From Candidatus Aenigmatarchaeota archaeon (lineage in GTDB: Archaea; Aenigmatarchaeota; Aenigmatarchaeia; QMZS01): a stretch of 8,678 nt of DNA. Of the stretch, positions 6,625-8,678 are shown piece after piece (within the stretch, counting starts at the first letter, position 1; every line of letters begins with the position of its first letter). The stretch covers positions 1 to 8,678 of the forward strand of contig QMZS01000037.1 of assembly GCA_003663295.1 (NCBI GenBank), read 5' to 3'. The notes under the pieces are model-generated. The model worked only from the letters and a program-made list of their open reading frames with translations. It did no database searches and was not told where the DNA came from. Both the position numbers and the translations under genes were made by a program.

Positions 6625-7142
6625 CCCTCCATAAAATTCTCGTCCATCAACACTGAATTATCGCATTCGTGTCTCAGGTGCCAGGAACCTCCCTTCATGA
6701 AATAATAATTTTCCACCTGTTTTCCTTTTGCCTGGACTGCTTTTATTGCGGGGATAAAATCCGCATCCCCAGAAACCAGAATCGCTGTGTCATAGGCGTC
6801 ATTGTAGGCAAGAACAATCAGGTGGGTTGCCAGATACACATCGTCTCCTTTTATTGTGTAAATTGGCTTTTCATTCACAACTCTTTTCTGCAGTCTCACC
6901 AATACCAATTCAAAGTTTGGGAATTTTCTTAATTTATCAAAAAATTCCTGCTGTTTCCAATATTTCTCCTTATCGCAATTTATATCCGCAGGAGCATTAT
7001 AATAATATACCCTCACCAATTTTCTTCTTCTTGCAAGTTTTCTCGCAAACTTCAGGAAATCAATATCCTTGGTTCCAATATTGTTTTTAAACCCGTGATA
7101 AAAATTACTCCCATCTATGAAGATAACTACCCTTTCAGACAT
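6609..7142 (-). CDS. NYN domain protein (LabA/DUF88-like predicted ribonuclease)
   Basis: The NYN domain is a PIN-like fold that usually cleaves RNA with a metal held by conserved Asp residues. From the ATG at 7142 (177 residues) the acidic residues are visible: Asp10 in VIFIDGSNFYHG, Asp100 and Asp101 in KGDDVYLATHLIVLAY, and Asp126 and Asp128 in LVSGDADFIPAIKAVQAKGK. The order and spacing match LabA-like proteins, and no catalytic Asp is missing. The reading frame stays open upstream to 7169, but a TATA-like box lies between 7151 and 7164. The ATG at 7142 is therefore preferred, giving the family-typical start MSERVVIFIDGSN and a leaderless or very short-leader mRNA. It heads a minus-strand cluster and overlaps the next small membrane-protein gene by 16 nt. 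Its RNA target is unknown; it could serve RNA turnover or a defence or toxin role. Confidence 0.92.
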   Translation of the reverse strand: MSERVVIFIDGSNFYHGFKNNIGTKDIDFLKFARKLARRRKLVRVYYYNAPADINCDKEKYWKQQEFFDKLRKFPNFELVLVRLQKRVVNEKPIYTIKGDDVYLATHLIVLAYNDAYDTAILVSGDADFIPAIKAVQAKGKQVENYYFMKGGSWHLRHECDNSVLMDENFMEGCLEG

Positions 7143-7150
7143 AAGATTAC

Positions 7151-7164
7151 TTAATAAAATATAA
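7151..7164 (-). promoter_or_regulatory. Candidate TATA box for the NYN gene
   Basis: Minus-strand TTATATTTTATTAA lies 9-22 nt before the ATG at 7142, with its centre near 7158-7160. A start site about 25 nt downstream falls close to that ATG, which supports 7142 over 7169 as the translation start. Confidence 0.45.
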
Positions 7165-7201
7165 CACAATAAATGATTTTGTGAATCTGGAACAATAATA
7201 T

Positions 7202-7227
7202 CCCGGTATTGCCGAAACCATACCGGG
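7202..7227. repeat. GC-rich perfect inverted repeat in the divergent promoter region
   Basis: CCCGGTAT at 7202-7209 and ATACCGGG at 7220-7227 are perfect reverse complements, separated by 10 nt. They are unusually GC-rich against an AT-rich intergenic background. The element lies between the divergent NYN and PHP genes, just upstream of a plus-strand TATA-like run, so it could be an operator for a dimeric regulator. A hairpin role is also possible. Confidence 0.6.
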
Positions 7228-7232
7228 GAGAA

Positions 7233-7245
7233 TATAATATATATA
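7233..7245 (+). promoter_or_regulatory. Candidate TATA box for the PHP gene
   Basis: TATAATATATATA follows the inverted repeat by 5 nt. It would place transcription near 7265 and leave a leader of about 60 nt before the ATG at 7328. The distance is long compared with the other genes here, so a nearer weak element around 7303-7315 is an alternative. Confidence 0.3.
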
Positions 7246-7327
7246 CCTATTTATTAATTTAACCTTCAATTCGCATATTCCACAGTTTCTGCCCCAAAAC
7301 ACCAATAACAATATTTCCTTTATAATT

Positions 7328-8575
7328 ATGGACTTCTTTGAAATAAACGCGGATTTACACATTCATTCAAAATACGCAAGGGCGGTTTCAGAGAAAATGG
7401 AGATTCCTGTTATTGCGGAACAGGCAAAACTGAAAGGGGTTCAGTTACTTGGAACCGGGGATTGCCTCCACAACAAATGGCTTGCTCACCTAAAAGAAAC
7501 ATTAAAAGGAGACGGGATTTACACTTACAAAAACAGCGAGACAAAATTTGTTTTACAGACAGAGGTGCAGGCTCTTGGAAGAGTTCACCATGTAATCTTA
7601 CTGCCATCTTTCTCAAAGGCCGATGAACTCAGGGAAAAACTTTTAAAATACTCAAACAACCTTGACGCTGACGGAAGACCATGGCTGAAAATAATGGGTG
7701 AGGAAATTGCGGAGAAAGTTCTTGAGTGCGACGGGATGTTCGGACCTGCCCACGCTTTCACTCCTTACTTTGGAATGTATGCTCACTTCAACACATTAAA
7801 AGAATGCTACGGAAAATACGCAGATAAAGTTTCTTTTCTTGAACTTGGTCTTTCCGCGGATTCAAAAATGGCGGACAGAATTTCCGAGTTGCACAAATTA
7901 ACTTTTCTTTCAAACTCAGATGCGCACTCGCCTTATCCATTAAGAATTGCAAGAGAATTCAACAGGATAAAAATTAAAGACATTACTTACGAAGAACTTA
8001 AAAAAGCCCTGCACCAGAAAGACGGGAGAAAAGTAACCATGAACTGCGGGTTTTATCCTGAACATGGGAAATATCATTTATCAAGATGCAAAAATTGTTT
8101 AATGTTTTACAAACTTGAAGACGCGAAAAAACTGAACTGGAAGTGCGGTAAATGCGGTGGAATAATTAATAAAGGTGTAGTTGACAAAATCCTTGAAATC
8201 TCAGATGCAGAAGGAAATCCTGACAGGGCAAAATATGTTCATATATATCCATTAACAGAAATAATCGCAACCGTCTACAACATAAAAACATTCTCTTCAA
8301 AAACAGTTTCAAATGTATGGGATAAATTTATCCAACAATTCGGAAATGAAATCAATGTTTTAATTGATGCTCCGATAGAGGAATTAAAAAGAGTTGATTT
8401 AAGAGTGGGGGAATATATTGAAGCTTTTAGGAAAGAAAAGATTAAACAGATTCCCGGGGGCGCAGGTATTTATGGAAAACTTCTTCCTTTGGGGGAAAAC
8501 GAAGAAACTGAATTTTTCAAGTATAAACAGAAAAAACTGGGGGACTTTTGGCTCCATAGAAATCCTATGATTTAG
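7328..8575 (+). CDS. PHP family phosphoesterase with zinc ribbon (COG1379/TIGR00375-like)
   Basis: PHP domains are metal-dependent phosphoesterases. The metal-site residues are visible: Asp9, His11 and His13 in ADLHIHSKYARAVSE; Asp45 in GTGDCLH; Glu79 in TEVQ; His87 and His88 in RVHHVILLP; His142 in GPAHAFTPYFG; and Asp198 and His200 in SNSDAH. This set matches the COG1379 family. A zinc ribbon follows, with Cys254, Cys257, Cys273 and Cys276 (CKNC and CGKC). The C-terminal half contains AKYVHIYPLTEIIA at 301-314 and IPGGAGIYGKLLPLG at 375-389; IPGGAG resembles a helix-hairpin-helix-like turn. The 415-residue length is normal for the family. Some members are loosely annotated as UvrD-related, which suggests DNA repair, but the substrate is unknown. 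It is divergent from the NYN gene and its stop is embedded in a hairpin. Confidence 0.92.
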   Translation: MDFFEINADLHIHSKYARAVSEKMEIPVIAEQAKLKGVQLLGTGDCLHNKWLAHLKETLKGDGIYTYKNSETKFVLQTEVQALGRVHHVILLPSFSKADELREKLLKYSNNLDADGRPWLKIMGEEIAEKVLECDGMFGPAHAFTPYFGMYAHFNTLKECYGKYADKVSFLELGLSADSKMADRISELHKLTFLSNSDAHSPYPLRIAREFNRIKIKDITYEELKKALHQKDGRKVTMNCGFYPEHGKYHLSRCKNCLMFYKLEDAKKLNWKCGKCGGIINKGVVDKILEISDAEGNPDRAKYVHIYPLTEIIATVYNIKTFSSKTVSNVWDKFIQQFGNEINVLIDAPIEELKRVDLRVGEYIEAFRKEKIKQIPGGAGIYGKLLPLGENEETEFFKYKQKKLGDFWLHRNPMI

Positions 8576-8591
8576 CCTTCGGCTAAATCAT
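8567..8591 (+). repeat. 11-bp perfect hairpin overlapping the PHP stop codon
   Basis: ATGATTTAGCC at 8567-8577 and GGCTAAATCAT at 8581-8591 are perfect reverse complements around the 3-nt loop TTC. The TAG stop at 8573-8575 lies in the left arm. No U-run follows directly, so this is not a standard terminator. It may protect the mRNA 3' end or limit read-through into the next gene. Confidence 0.75.
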
Positions 8592-8593
8592 TT

Positions 8594-8678
8594 ATGATAA
8601 GAAAAATATCTGGATTTAGAAAATCAATACGAAAAATATTGCATATTCTCTCAGGAAATGTGGCTCTCTATTCTTCAA
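8594..8678 (+). CDS. Possible start of an unidentified gene (N-terminal fragment)
   Basis: From the ATG at 8594 the frame stays open to the window edge for 28 codons: MIRKISGFRKSIRKILHIL then SGNVALYSS. The basic N-terminus followed by a more hydrophobic stretch with SGNV recalls the beginning of some polysaccharide flippase-type membrane proteins, but this is too short to assign. It begins 3 nt after the hairpin that ends the PHP gene. The only competing frame, on the minus strand, stops within about 20 codons. Confidence 0.35.
   Translation, partial: MIRKISGFRKSIRKILHILSGNVALYSS

Noticed and set aside
6669..7090. Plus-strand open frames opposite the NYN gene
   Set aside because: They are antisense to a gene with all catalytic motifs, with no independent start signal or motif.
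7246..7327. Small RNA or riboswitch in the PHP leader
   Set aside because: No C/D or H/ACA box, no recognised aptamer core and no strong pairing beyond the upstream dyad.
7147..7362. Minus-strand frame across the NYN/PHP intergenic region
   Set aside because: It spans both divergent promoters and the inverted repeat, overlaps the PHP start, and shows no protein-like motifs.

Overview
The window looks like chromosomal DNA from a low-GC archaeon, possibly a DPANN lineage such as Woesearchaeota or Pacearchaeota. The evidence is an archaeal translation initiation factor aIF2 gamma with its zinc knuckle, an archaeal-type SecF, AT-rich TATA-like boxes about 25 nt upstream of several start codons, and almost no Shine-Dalgarno sequences, which suggests leaderless mRNAs. 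The lineage is an inference; nothing here fixes it below domain level.

Region 1-1398 (minus strand) holds a two-gene unit. aIF2 gamma comes first, followed 14 nt later by the N-terminus of an FAD-dependent oxidoreductase of the geranylgeranyl reductase type, which runs off the left edge. Region 1399-2784 is a decaying island. A 95-residue unknown gene on the minus strand carries one frameshift. Divergent from it is a full-length but heavily damaged type I L-asparaginase, with four compensating frameshifts, one internal stop and a changed active-site glycine.

Region 2815-5018 (plus strand) holds three intact genes: a COG2426-type small multidrug export membrane protein, secF without an adjacent secD, and a circularly permuted ribosome-assembly GTPase of the YlqF/RbgA group. 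An array of 10-bp TATA-like repeats lies immediately before the GTPase start.

Region 5105-7142 (minus strand) holds four genes. A NYN/LabA-type predicted nuclease overlaps a small two-helix membrane protein. That protein's second half is reached only by a -1 shift at a canonical T TTT TTA heptamer. A coiled-coil membrane protein and a conserved Cys-containing protein follow. A divergent promoter region with a GC-rich inverted repeat separates this cluster from a PHP-family phosphoesterase with a zinc ribbon (7328-8575). The PHP stop codon lies inside an 11-bp perfect hairpin, and a new reading frame starts just after it and runs off the right edge.

Most intact genes are housekeeping: translation, protein export, ribosome assembly and envelope. 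The less ordinary parts are the decayed asparaginase island and the nuclease plus membrane-protein cluster with the slippery site. No CRISPR array, tRNA, rRNA or insertion sequence was seen.
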